Assembly (NCBI RefSeq): GCF_009363155.1
Contig: NZ_CP045302.1
Coordinates: forward strand, 1,129,001-1,193,000
Reading direction: 5' to 3'
Origin: Azotobacter salinestris
Lineage (GTDB): Bacteria; Pseudomonadota; Gammaproteobacteria; Pseudomonadales; Pseudomonadaceae
Length of the DNA stretch: 64,000 bases
Shown: positions 36,900 to 45,977 of the stretch, piece after piece
Layout: each line of letters begins with the position of its first letter
Numbering within the stretch: position 1 is the first letter of the stretch
Program-made: the position numbers and the translations under genes
The notes under the pieces: model-generated
What the model saw: only the letters and a program-made list of their open reading frames with translations
Database searches by the model: none
Told to the model about the DNA's origin: nothing

Positions 36900-37997
36900 T
36901 TAACGCGGCAATCAAATTCACGATATAAAGAGGCATGAAAAAGATCGATGCCCGAAAGCTCTCTCGAGAAACTCAGGACCAGATGCGGCGCCTGGCCATG
37001 AATCTGCGTGAGCAGCGCGAACTGACTTGGCAAGAGGTTGCCGACGCATTGGGCGTACATCTGAGTACCGTACTAGCCTGGTCCAAACGCTACAGCGAGC
37101 AAGGCAGCGAAGGTCTGAAATCCAGGACACGAGGTCGGCGCCAGGCAAGCGGACGGACCTTGACGCTCGCACAGGAGTGGCAGTTGCGCTCGATTCTGGT
37201 GGGCCAGACCCCGAACCAGTTGCAACTCGACTTTGCCCTGTGGAACCGCCGGGCCGTCATGCAGTTGATCAAGCACTTGTATGGCATCGAGATGCCGATC
37301 CGGACGGTGGGTCAGTACCTTCAGCGCTGGGGATATACCCCACAGCGGCCGACCCGGCAGGCGCTGGAACAGAACCCGGAGGCGGTCGAGCACTGGCTTG
37401 AAGAGACCTATCCGGCCATCGTGGCACGCGCCAAGGCCGAAAACGCGACGATCTACTGGGGCGATGAAACGGCCGTAGCTGAAGATGGGCATTGGATTCG
37501 AGGCTATGCGCCGGCAGGCGTCACGCCGGTGCTGGTGGCGCCGACTCGGCGTCATGGCCTGAGCATGGTCTCAGCGATCAGCAACCAGGGACTGGTACGG
37601 TTCGAGTTCCTGGAGGGGGCCATGAATACTGAGCGGATGATCGGTTTCATGTCGAGGCTGGTGGCGGACAGTGACAGGAAGATCTTTCTGATCCTGGACA
37701 ACCTGCGTGTCCATCATGCGCGTCTGGTCAGGGAATGGCTCGAAGGGCACCAGGAAGAAATCGAAGCGTTCTACCTGCCACCCTATTCGCCTGAGTGTAA
37801 TCCGGACGAGTATTTGAACCGCGACCTCAAGACACGCTTGCGCACCAGTGACCGGGCGCGAAACAAGTCGGAATTGCTGGAGAAGGCCGAGGCATTCATG
37901 AGCTGGTTGGCCAAAACCCCGGAGCGGGTAGTTGCCTATTTCCAGCATGCGTCGGTGCGTTATGCCACTTAGATTGGGTATTTGATTGCCGGGTTAA
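36900..37997 (+). mobile_element. IS630-family element A
   Basis: 1098 bp with terminal inverted repeats TTAACGCGGCAATCAAAT and TTAACCCGGCAATCAAAT (one mismatch in 18). It is flanked by TA on both sides (36898-36899 and 37998-37999), the usual IS630 target. It is inserted in a non-coding region. Confidence 0.92.
36935..37972 (+). CDS. IS630-family transposase (element A)
   Basis: A protein of 345 residues, complete, with AAAGAGG upstream. An N-terminal helix-turn-helix (WQEVADALGVHLSTVLAWSK) precedes the DDE_3 core: WGDETAVAED, LILDNLRVHHA and LPPYSPECNPDEYLNRDLK. Likely functional. Confidence 0.95.
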   Translation: MKKIDARKLSRETQDQMRRLAMNLREQRELTWQEVADALGVHLSTVLAWSKRYSEQGSEGLKSRTRGRRQASGRTLTLAQEWQLRSILVGQTPNQLQLDFALWNRRAVMQLIKHLYGIEMPIRTVGQYLQRWGYTPQRPTRQALEQNPEAVEHWLEETYPAIVARAKAENATIYWGDETAVAEDGHWIRGYAPAGVTPVLVAPTRRHGLSMVSAISNQGLVRFEFLEGAMNTERMIGFMSRLVADSDRKIFLILDNLRVHHARLVREWLEGHQEEIEAFYLPPYSPECNPDEYLNRDLKTRLRTSDRARNKSELLEKAEAFMSWLAKTPERVVAYFQHASVRYAT

Positions 37998-38388
37998 TAA
38001 TGGGCCTGCGCAAAGATAAATATTTCAATTGTTTTCAGAGCATCATCACTCGCCGACGCCCCGCTCATCGCCTGGCGACCACTTCGAGTATATGCAAAAC
38101 GAGCCGGATCGAATCATGCTGCGCTCGTGCAGCGAACACCGGGGTATCCCACAAGAAAGGCAGCATTTGCGGCACGAACGTGCAAATGCGACCAACGCCT
38201 TCAAAAGGCCATCATTTCTATGCAATAATTAAAAGATAAATAGTACTAGACGTTTACAACGCCACCAAGATAGCATTGGCTAAGCTCCATGGAAGGGAAT
38301 GGCTTTCAGCACGGAAGCGCTGCTTCTCCAGCACTGCAATCCGTGGCCGTCAGCTTCTTAACGGAATTGAAGAACGCCAGCGACCAGC
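37998..38388. other. Intergenic region before the 277-residue gene
   Basis: About 390 bases, AT-richer around 38215-38260 (candidate promoter segment). No RNA gene or convincing frame was found. Confidence 0.4.
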
Positions 38389-39222
38389 ATGAATAACCTC
38401 TCCTTGAAAGTATCGTCTCGCATCGTTGTATTAGACGTCGGCATGTACATCTTTCGCTACGTCTCCGACACACTCGCCGCCCCCAGAAACAGTAGCCTCA
38501 GCTTGCATCAGGCCCCCATCGGCAAGGGCGTGGTCGACTTCTTCCCTGCCAGCGGAGTCGTCCGCAACACGCTTACGACACCGGGCGACTGCGTGGTCGT
38601 GCGCATCAAGGGAGCACAAGCCAGCGTACTCGTCACCGAGTACCACCCTAAAGGCGAAAGCGCCGCCATCCAGCTTCGGATCGATCAAATCAGCACAGCG
38701 CCCTCCGGACCGAAAGCCATCGAACCGTCGTCAGCCCCCCCAACCCAAGCGGCCAGGCTCAAATTGCACGGGCATATCGAAACCCGTGGCGATGTCGTCG
38801 TCGAGGACGGTTGGCTCGGCACACCGGGCACTCCACTGCGACTCGAAGGCTTCACCATCGACTGGCAGGACCAGCCCCAGGACGTGAACCTCGCCTACCT
38901 CTGCCGCTCCGCCAAGGACAGCGAGCCCCAGGTCGCCCTTGCCGGCCAGTTCGTCGGCACCCGGCGCCAGGCGAAGCCCATCACGTCCGTGGCCTTTGCG
39001 CTTACCGGACAACACGCGGCGCATTACGAATTATCAGGACAGGTGGTCTTCGGAGGGCAGCCTCCGCTCGACATCATCCTCGACAAAGAATTGTCCGGTC
39101 CGAATGGAACGGAACAACTGGTCGCACTGCGACTTGTCATCACTCCCAAGGCTGCCCAGGTCTCTCCTCCTGCTTCCCCTTGGAGCGATACCGCAACTAC
39201 GCAAATTTTCCGTAACAGCTAA
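38389..39222 (+). CDS. Hypothetical protein upstream of RTX-DUF4214 gene
   Basis: A protein of 277 residues with no clear signal peptide. Two beta-rich halves (about 1-100 and 120-250) are joined by a Pro/Ser/Ala linker. The C-terminal half has the look of a beta-sandwich (LHGHIETRGDVVVEDGWLG). It lies 60 bases upstream of the surface-type RTX protein. No family is recognised; an accessory role in secretion or assembly is only a guess from position. Confidence 0.6.
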   Translation: MNNLSLKVSSRIVVLDVGMYIFRYVSDTLAAPRNSSLSLHQAPIGKGVVDFFPASGVVRNTLTTPGDCVVVRIKGAQASVLVTEYHPKGESAAIQLRIDQISTAPSGPKAIEPSSAPPTQAARLKLHGHIETRGDVVVEDGWLGTPGTPLRLEGFTIDWQDQPQDVNLAYLCRSAKDSEPQVALAGQFVGTRRQAKPITSVAFALTGQHAAHYELSGQVVFGGQPPLDIILDKELSGPNGTEQLVALRLVITPKAAQVSPPASPWSDTATTQIFRNS

Positions 39223-39246
39223 GTAACGGTTCAATCGATTTTTCCG

Positions 39247-39265
39247 AAACCGTAAATAACGGTTT
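39247..39265 (+). promoter_or_regulatory. Leader hairpin before the RTX gene
   Basis: Arms AAACCGT/ACGGTTT with a five-base loop are followed directly by the strong AAAAGGAG ribosome binding site. A third ACGGTT word lies at 39226-39231. This could tune translation or mRNA stability of an abundant protein. Confidence 0.5.
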
Positions 39266-39282
39266 AAAAGGAGAGCAGTTCA

Positions 39283-40380
39283 ATGTCTTTTAACTACGAG
39301 CAGCCGTTCCCCCTTCCGCCCGAAGGGCTTCAGGATCTGCTGGAAAACATCCTTCCCAGCGACCTTATCGAAATCATCGGGGACATCATCCCGTCCCTGC
39401 CGGACGGGATTAATACCTTCAACGTGGCCCAGGGTGTTCTGAACGGCAACACCCTCGAAGTCGAGGGCGAGGGCGCCAACGCTCCCAACGTGGTATTCGC
39501 CAACATCGCCGGCGTACAGGGCCAACAGCAGGGGGTCGTTATCCCGACCGGGATCCTGCAGACCGCCAGCCTCTACGCCTTCAACAGCGTGGCGGATCTG
39601 GCGCTGGCCTTCAACACCGTTGAGCGGACCATCATTTCCGGCGCTGGCAATGACCTCATTACCGTCTCCGGCGACAAGAACACCACGGTGGTCGGCGGTG
39701 CCGGCAACGACACCATCATCACCTCGGGCGGTAACGACTCGGTCGTCGGCGGTCTCGGCAACGACTCCGTCTCGACCGGTGCTGGCAACGACACCATCGT
39801 GTCCGGCCTCGGCCACGACACTATCAACGCCGGCAATGGCTTCGACGTCGTGAAGTTCAATGGCAGCGTCGACAACTTCAACCTCTTCGACCTCGACAAC
39901 GGCCAACTGCTGGTACACAACAAGCTGAGCCCCACCAACTCGGCCACCATCAGCAACACCGAGATCCTCAGCTTCGAGACCCCGGCCGGCACCGACAACA
40001 TCGTCCTCGTCGACAACGAGACAGATGCTGTTGCAATGCGTCTGTACGAAGGCTTCTTCGATCGCGACGCTGACATCGGCGGCGCCGAATACTGGCTCGA
40101 CCAGCTCGAATCGGGTGCCGTATCGCTGACCGACATCGCCAACAGCTTCCTGAACTCGGAAGAGCTCCAGGCCAATGGCGAGCTGGACGACTCGGCCTTC
40201 GTCGAACTGCTCTATGAAAATGCCCTGAACCGTGAAGCCGATGAGGCAGGCAAGGACTTCTGGGTCGAGCAGCTTGAAGGCGGTGCAAGCCGTGCAGATG
40301 TGGCCATCAGCATCGTTGGCTCTCCGGAAGCGGCTGAAACCATCGACAACGTCCTGATCATCTCGGGTGATCAGATCTAA
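39283..40380 (+). CDS. RTX-repeat protein with DUF4214 domain, surface/S-layer type
   Basis: A protein of 365 residues, very acidic and apparently free of cysteine. RTX-like calcium-binding nonapeptides occupy about 117-180 (GGAGNDTII, GGLGNDSVS, TGAGNDTIV). A DUF4214 region follows (about 246-350), with two similar units RLYEGFFDRDADIGGAEYW and LLYENALNREADEAGKDFW. The end VLIISGDQI is the kind of hydrophobic C-terminus used as a type I secretion signal, and there is no Sec signal. It is probably exported by a type I system not in this window. Its place among glycosyltransferases suggests a glycosylated surface or matrix protein. Confidence 0.82.
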   Translation: MSFNYEQPFPLPPEGLQDLLENILPSDLIEIIGDIIPSLPDGINTFNVAQGVLNGNTLEVEGEGANAPNVVFANIAGVQGQQQGVVIPTGILQTASLYAFNSVADLALAFNTVERTIISGAGNDLITVSGDKNTTVVGGAGNDTIITSGGNDSVVGGLGNDSVSTGAGNDTIVSGLGHDTINAGNGFDVVKFNGSVDNFNLFDLDNGQLLVHNKLSPTNSATISNTEILSFETPAGTDNIVLVDNETDAVAMRLYEGFFDRDADIGGAEYWLDQLESGAVSLTDIANSFLNSEELQANGELDDSAFVELLYENALNREADEAGKDFWVEQLEGGASRADVAISIVGSPEAAETIDNVLIISGDQI

Positions 40381-40411
40381 GTCGGTTTTCATTCACTAGC
40401 CAGCAAATACT

Positions 40412-40480
40412 CCGGCCGCAAGGCCGGGGTATTTCTCGAAGGATTTCGCCCATCGCGTGATCCTTCGAGAAATACCGGCC
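40412..40480 (+). other. Alternative hairpins after the RTX gene
   Basis: A small hairpin (CCGGCC/GGCCGG at 40412-40427) overlaps the foot of a much longer one whose 17-bp perfect arms (428-444 and 460-476 past 40000) enclose 15 bases. Both cannot form fully together. It may act as terminator, attenuator or 3' stabiliser, since the next gene starts at 40495. Confidence 0.6.
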
Positions 40481-40494
40481 CTCTTCACAGTACG

Positions 40495-42570
40495 ATGACA
40501 TTCCAAGCCATGCCGCCTTCACTGTCTTCGCACATTCACAGCCATTTCAAGACGGGGGATGCGGACGCAACCCAGGCTGCATTGGCTCTGGCAATGCAGA
40601 CATCGGCCCACCGCAGCGAGGCGCTGGTCTGGCTGGGCGTCGTTGCCCTGCGTGAAGGCCGACCGGCCGATGCCTTCCTGCACCTGGCCAGGGCGTGCGA
40701 GCGCTTGCCTGGCCGGGCCGACCTCAGGACCCTGCTCGTCCGCTGCTCCCAGCGCCCCGAACCGACCGAAGCGCTCCTCCGCACAGCCCTGCAGCGTTTT
40801 CCCGCCGATCCCACCCTGCGTCGCTTGTACTGGAGCACTTGCCGAGCAAACCACCTGCATGCGGAGGTCGCCGCGCAGATCCATGCGCAACTGGCCGACA
40901 TCCGCGATCCGGCCGAGCTCCGGCAGGTGCTGGAGATCCTCGCCGCAGACCCGAAGACTGCACGACCGGTCGGCGTGATCCAGCATGATGCCGCCCGCGG
41001 CATCGTCACCGGCTGGGCCATCGATCCGAAGAACCCGGAACGCCCACCCCGCCTCCAGATGGCAAGCAATGAGTTTCGCCTCGAATGCGTGGCGGACAAT
41101 CCGAGCCCCCTGCTCGCCCAGGCCGGTTTCCCCGATACCCACGGCGCCATCCTGGTCCGCCTGCCTCAGGCGCCGAGGGTGCTGCGGGCAAGCTTCCATG
41201 ACGGCAGCGAGCTCATCGGCAGCCCGCTTGCCATCGAGCCGCCCTTCAGCCCGCCCGCTCCGAGCCCGAAGGATCCGGCCACGCAGCCGGTGGACGTCCT
41301 CGTCCCGGTATTCAAGGGTACCGAAGCTACCCTGGAGTGCCTCGACAGCCTGCTGCGCCACAGGCGCGACAATCGCACGCCGCACCAGATCATCGTGCTC
41401 GACGACGCCAGCCCAGAGCCACGACTGGTCCAGGCCATCGAGCAACTGGCCCGCCAGGGACGGATCCAACTGGTCCGCCGTCCGGTCAACCTCGGCTTCA
41501 TCCGCAACATGAACCGCGGCATGGCCCTGCATCCCGAGCGCGACGTGGTCTGGCTCAATGCCGACACCCGCGTGCACGGTGACTGGCTGGACCGCCTGCG
41601 AGCCGCCGCCTACCAGGCCGGGGACATCGCCTCGGTCACCCCCTTCACCAACAACGGCGAGTTGATGAGCTTTCCCAAAAGCCGCATCGCCAACCCCATG
41701 CCGAGCCCGCAAGCCCACGCCCGTCTGGACCGGGCGGCCCGCCAGAGCGGCCTCACCCCTGTCGAGCTGGAAGTGGGTTGCGGCTTCTGCTTCTACATCA
41801 AGCGCCGAGCGCTCGATGCGGTCGGTTATCTGGACGAAGAGGCCCTGCAGCGCGGCTACGGCGAGGAAACCGATTGGTGCCTGCGCGCCCGCCGCCAGGG
41901 CTGGCGCCACCTGGGAGCCACCAACCTGTTCGTCGCCCATGCGGGCGGTCACTCCTTCGGCCCGGAAAAGGCCCTGCGCGTATACCAGAACAACAGCATC
42001 CTGCGGCGCCGCTACCCCGACGCCGAGCGCCGCTTCGACGCTTTCGTCGCCCGTGATCCGCTGCGTCCGGCGCGGGAAGCCCTGCAACAGCTGCTCGCCC
42101 CCCAGGAACGTCCGGCCGAAACACCTTCGCCTGCGCTCTCTCCATTGGCCACCGCTCGCCCACTCCTGCCCGGCCGCTGCTGGCTGATCGCCGATCGACT
42201 CGAACAGCCGGGAATCGGCGAACGCTGGCTGCGGCTCGCGCGGCACCTGGCCCGTCAGCAACCGGCGATCACCCTGCTGCTGGCCGACGACACGCCCTGG
42301 GAAGTGCAACTGCTGGCTACCGACTGCGTCAGCCGCCTACCCCACGTCGAAGGCCTGGACGCCCGGCAGACCCTGGAACTGTGCGGCACCACGCTCGCCC
42401 TGAGCCTGGATGCCAGCTCGCCGGGCGCAACGCAACTCCCCCATCCTCTGCAGATCGCGCAACGCCATCGGCTGCCGCTGTTCGCCCCCGAAACCGCCGG
42501 ACTCGACCGGTTCGGCGCCTTCGGCTTGCACGAACTCCGTCCCTACCTGCCAGAAGAAATTCAGACCTGA
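40495..42570 (+). CDS. Large glycosyltransferase, GT2 type with N-terminal helical and beta-sandwich modules
   Basis: A protein of 691 residues. The N-terminal 1-150 is helical and TPR-like (EALVWLGVVALREGRPADAFLHLARA region). A beta-sandwich module starts near 165 with GIVTGWAIDPKNP. The GT2 domain (about 265-510) has VDVLVPVFKG, IIVLDDASPE, NLGFIRNMNRGMA, VWLNADTRV (the DXD-like metal site) and GYGEETDWCLRARRQGWRH. The remaining part is unassigned. No good ribosome binding site is visible before 40495, so the start may be the ATG at 40507. It is followed after three bases by the next glycosyltransferase. Confidence 0.85.
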   Translation: MTFQAMPPSLSSHIHSHFKTGDADATQAALALAMQTSAHRSEALVWLGVVALREGRPADAFLHLARACERLPGRADLRTLLVRCSQRPEPTEALLRTALQRFPADPTLRRLYWSTCRANHLHAEVAAQIHAQLADIRDPAELRQVLEILAADPKTARPVGVIQHDAARGIVTGWAIDPKNPERPPRLQMASNEFRLECVADNPSPLLAQAGFPDTHGAILVRLPQAPRVLRASFHDGSELIGSPLAIEPPFSPPAPSPKDPATQPVDVLVPVFKGTEATLECLDSLLRHRRDNRTPHQIIVLDDASPEPRLVQAIEQLARQGRIQLVRRPVNLGFIRNMNRGMALHPERDVVWLNADTRVHGDWLDRLRAAAYQAGDIASVTPFTNNGELMSFPKSRIANPMPSPQAHARLDRAARQSGLTPVELEVGCGFCFYIKRRALDAVGYLDEEALQRGYGEETDWCLRARRQGWRHLGATNLFVAHAGGHSFGPEKALRVYQNNSILRRRYPDAERRFDAFVARDPLRPAREALQQLLAPQERPAETPSPALSPLATARPLLPGRCWLIADRLEQPGIGERWLRLARHLARQQPAITLLLADDTPWEVQLLATDCVSRLPHVEGLDARQTLELCGTTLALSLDASSPGATQLPHPLQIAQRHRLPLFAPETAGLDRFGAFGLHELRPYLPEEIQT

Positions 42571-42573
42571 TCC

Positions 42574-44916
42574 ATGAAGCAATATCTTGGTGCTATTACC
42601 GGCCTGCACGGCGATGTCCTGCAGGGCTGGGCAATGGACCCCGGCAACCCGGACCTGCGTCTGGCGGTGGAGATCTATCTCGACCACGCGTTTGTCGCGC
42701 TCGTGCGTGCCGACCGGCAGCAACCGGCGGATGCCCCCGGCGACGGCTTCCACGGTTTCGCCGTGCAACTGCGCCCGAGCTGGCTGGCCAATGCCCGCCA
42801 TATCGCCGCGCGCATCGCCAACCACGGGCCCTGGCTGGAGGGCAGCATCAGCCTGCCGGCGCCAGCCCGCCCCGGGCAGCCAGACCCCATTGCCACCCAG
42901 GTCCAGTACCGGGGCGGACTCAAGCTCAAGGGCTGGGCCTGGGATCCCGAGGACCCGGCCCGCCACGTCGCGCTTCAGATACGCGAAGGCGAGCGGCTCC
43001 TGCTCACCGGCATGGCCGACCGGCTTCATGCGGCCCTGGCCAACCGTCCGACCAGCGACCATGGCTTCGACCTGGACCTGCCCTGGGAGTTGGCCGATGG
43101 CAAGCCGCACGAGCTGCACATCGAAACCGACAAGGGCGTGCCCCTGGATGGCAGTCCGATCCGCCTTTGCCTGCATCCCGAGGGACTGTCGGCCCTGCTG
43201 CAACGTCACTGGCCCCAGTGCGACCGGCCGACCGACGATGCCCTGCCGCTCCTGACCCGCCTGAGCACAATCCAGGAGCAGCTTTTCCCCGCCAGTGTCG
43301 GCTTTGCTCACTACCCCCAGTGGCACGCCCTGTTCCAGCAGCCGCAGCCGTTCAAGGACACCCCCGGCAAGGTGCTGGTCGTACTGCTCGGCGAAGAGGA
43401 CACGCAAGCCGAAGCGACCAGCCGCGCCAGCCTGCAGGAACAGCGCCTGCCCGCCGAGCAGATCCAGACGATCGCGCCCACCGAAGCGGACCTGCTCGAC
43501 GCCGTGGCGCGGCACGCCCCTGGCGCCCGTCTCGTCGTGCCGCTCTGGCGCGGCGACCGGCTCGCGCCCCAGGCACTCGACACCCTGCTCGCCGGCCTCG
43601 CCGAATCCGGTGCCGCCTGGGCCTATGCCGACTGCGACCAGGACAGCGCCGACAGCGCGCACCGCAATCCCTGGCTCAAGCCCGCCTGGGACGAAACCCT
43701 GTTCTACGGCATGGACATCGTCAGCCCCGGCAGCGCCTTCGCCAGCGACACCCTGCTGAAGGCGATCGCCTACCTGCAGCAAGCGGGGCTCGCCACGTCG
43801 CCGGACTGGCATCGACTGCTCGCCAGTGTCGTGGCCATCCGGGCCGGGGCGGTTGCACATATTCCCCAGGTGCTCTATCACCGCCGCGCCTCCGCGCCCA
43901 CCAGCCCGTACCAAGCCTTGCCGGATGCCCGCCGCCAGGCCGCCGTGCAATGGCTGGCACAACAGCGCATGCCCGGCGCTAGTCTGGAGCTCGTCGAAGG
44001 CCTTCCCGCCCTCAACCGTGTGCGCTGGCCCCTGCCCGCCCAGTTGCCGGACATCAGCCTGATCGTGCCGACCCGCGACCAGCTCGCACTGCTGCGTCCG
44101 TGCATCGAAGGGCTGCTCACCGCCACTGATTACCCGGCGCTCGAAATCATCGTCGTCGACAACGACTCCCGCGATCCGGCCACCCTCGCCTATCTCGACG
44201 ACATCGCCCGCCGAGGCGTGCGCGTACTGCGCTATCCGTACCCGTTCAACTACTCGACCATCAACAACTGGGCGATCGAACAGGCCCGGGGCAGCATCGT
44301 CGGCCTGGTCAACAACGACATCGAAGTGCTCGAACCCGGCTGGCTGAAGGAAATGCTCGGCCAGCTGCTGCGCCCGGGCATCGGCGCGGTGGGCGCCAAA
44401 CTGCTTTGGCCCAATGGCATGGTCCAGCATGGCGGCGTGGTAGTCGGCATTAACGGGCTGGCAGCGCACGCCGGCAACCACCTGAACAAGGACGATCCAG
44501 GCTACCTCGGCTTCAATCGGCTGGCCCGCGAGCAGAGCGCCGTCACTGCCGCCTGCCTACTGGTGCGCAAGGCCGACTACCAGTACCTGGGCGGATTGGA
44601 CGAGGACCGCTTTCCCGTCGCCTTCAACGACGTGGACTTCTGCCTGCGCCTGGGACAGACCGGCAAGCGCCTGGTCTGGACCCCGTTCGCCATCCTGACC
44701 CACGCGGAGTCCGCCAGCCGCGGCCAGGAGGACATCCCCTCCGAACAGGCCCGGACCATGCGGGAACAAAGAAACTTCATCGAGCGCTGGAGCAGTTGCC
44801 TGGAACCGGGCGACGCCTGCTACCACCCCGGCCTCAGCGCCGACTACCTGACTGGCCCCTATGGCGGCCTCGCAATCCCCCTACGCCCGGCCATTGCACG
44901 CAAACGCCCGGCGTAA
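42574..44916 (+). CDS. Large glycosyltransferase, GT2 type with two beta-sandwich modules
   Basis: A protein of 780 residues starting three bases after the previous stop. Two beta-sandwich modules are recognisable by GDVLQGWAMDPGNP (about 13) and GLKLKGWAWDPEDP (about 115). A middle domain resembles a partial GT2-like fold (about 255-480). The catalytic GT2 domain (about 494-720) has ISLIVPTRDQ, IIVVDNDSRD, VGLVNNDIEVLEPGWL, ACLLVRKADY and FNDVDFCLRLGQTGKR. It resembles rhamnosyl- or polysaccharide-type GT2 enzymes. It is cotranscribed with the gene before it. Confidence 0.88.
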   Translation: MKQYLGAITGLHGDVLQGWAMDPGNPDLRLAVEIYLDHAFVALVRADRQQPADAPGDGFHGFAVQLRPSWLANARHIAARIANHGPWLEGSISLPAPARPGQPDPIATQVQYRGGLKLKGWAWDPEDPARHVALQIREGERLLLTGMADRLHAALANRPTSDHGFDLDLPWELADGKPHELHIETDKGVPLDGSPIRLCLHPEGLSALLQRHWPQCDRPTDDALPLLTRLSTIQEQLFPASVGFAHYPQWHALFQQPQPFKDTPGKVLVVLLGEEDTQAEATSRASLQEQRLPAEQIQTIAPTEADLLDAVARHAPGARLVVPLWRGDRLAPQALDTLLAGLAESGAAWAYADCDQDSADSAHRNPWLKPAWDETLFYGMDIVSPGSAFASDTLLKAIAYLQQAGLATSPDWHRLLASVVAIRAGAVAHIPQVLYHRRASAPTSPYQALPDARRQAAVQWLAQQRMPGASLELVEGLPALNRVRWPLPAQLPDISLIVPTRDQLALLRPCIEGLLTATDYPALEIIVVDNDSRDPATLAYLDDIARRGVRVLRYPYPFNYSTINNWAIEQARGSIVGLVNNDIEVLEPGWLKEMLGQLLRPGIGAVGAKLLWPNGMVQHGGVVVGINGLAAHAGNHLNKDDPGYLGFNRLAREQSAVTAACLLVRKADYQYLGGLDEDRFPVAFNDVDFCLRLGQTGKRLVWTPFAILTHAESASRGQEDIPSEQARTMREQRNFIERWSSCLEPGDACYHPGLSADYLTGPYGGLAIPLRPAIARKRPA

Positions 44917-45212
44917 GGGGATTACACAACACGAAAATCCCGTCCTCAGGAAAGCACGAAGAAAATCCTGGGGCGGTAGCGTGCCTTGAGCAAGCAGGAC
45001 AAGAAAGAAAAACGAGGAAACACTGGAGACTCTGGAAAGGCAAGCGACATGGCCTCATCACAGGACACAGGCTTTCACGACGATGCGCTCTTTCGCCCAC
45101 GGAACGCACCCTGAGCGCCCCGTCTGCATGCCGCAGGCAAGAAACCGCCGAATGATGCCAAGGCGCCACTAACCATGCGAAGCAACCCTATTCTCAACGC
45201 ACAGAAAAACCC

Positions 45213-45818
45213 ATGAAAATTACCCACGACGATCTCGCCAGTTTCATTCCCAGTCTGCGCCAACCGGGCGCCAAGACCCTGTTGCACGTCGGTTGCGGCA
45301 CCGCCGGCCCCGAGCGCCTGCCCGACTGCTTCAAGACTCCGGACTGGAAGGAAATCCGGCTGGACATCAACCCCGGCCACAAGCCCGACATTGTCGCCAG
45401 CCTTATCGATATGTCCGTCGTGGAAGACACCAGCATGGACGCCGTGTGGTCATCGCACAACTTGGAACACCTGGAAGGCTTCCAGGTTCAGCAAGCCCTC
45501 GCCGAAATCCGTCGCGTGCTCAAACCCGGCGGCTTCGCCCTGATCACCCTGCCCGACCTGAGGCAAATCGCTCAACTGATCATCGACGACAAGGCCGACC
45601 AGGTCATCTACGTCTCTCCCGCCGGCCCGATCACACCGCTGGACATGCTGTTCGGCCACCAGGCTTCGCAGCAGCAAGGCAATCACTACATGGCCCACCG
45701 TACCGGCTTCACCGCCGACAGCTTGGGCAGAAAGCTTGTCGAAGCCGGCTTCGCCGAGGTACGGGTCCGTCCCGGCAACGCCTTCGATCTCTGGGCCATC
45801 GCTTGCGTCACGGCGTAA
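45213..45818 (+). CDS. Class I SAM-dependent methyltransferase
   Basis: A protein of 201 residues of Methyltransf_11 type: the SAM-binding loop LLHVGCGTAGPERLP (about 23-37), an acidic residue at the end of strand 2 (EIRLDINPGHKPDI), SHNLEHLEGF and LKPGGFALITLPDL. The C-terminal part folds over the active site. It probably methylates a sugar or lipid-linked intermediate of the neighbouring glycosyltransferases. Confidence 0.88.
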   Translation: MKITHDDLASFIPSLRQPGAKTLLHVGCGTAGPERLPDCFKTPDWKEIRLDINPGHKPDIVASLIDMSVVEDTSMDAVWSSHNLEHLEGFQVQQALAEIRRVLKPGGFALITLPDLRQIAQLIIDDKADQVIYVSPAGPITPLDMLFGHQASQQQGNHYMAHRTGFTADSLGRKLVEAGFAEVRVRPGNAFDLWAIACVTA

Positions 45819-45977
45819 GACAAGGACTCGGAGCAAGGGGCTAAATCGCTCATCCCTTGCCCGCAGAAACAGCGCCGCCATACTCCGGAAGCACACAGCA
45901 CCAAGCTAGGCCCCGACAGAGAAAACCGATCCCGGCCGCTGCCGGGTTCATCAACCGCACTCACCAACAGACAGCCC

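Noticed and set aside
40519-42309. Minus-strand frame of 596 codons opposite the 691-residue glycosyltransferase
   Set aside because: Same reason: antisense composition with no recognisable family.
42337-44481. Minus-strand frame of 714 codons opposite the GT2 gene
   Set aside because: Antisense of a well-supported glycosyltransferase; composition biased and no domain.
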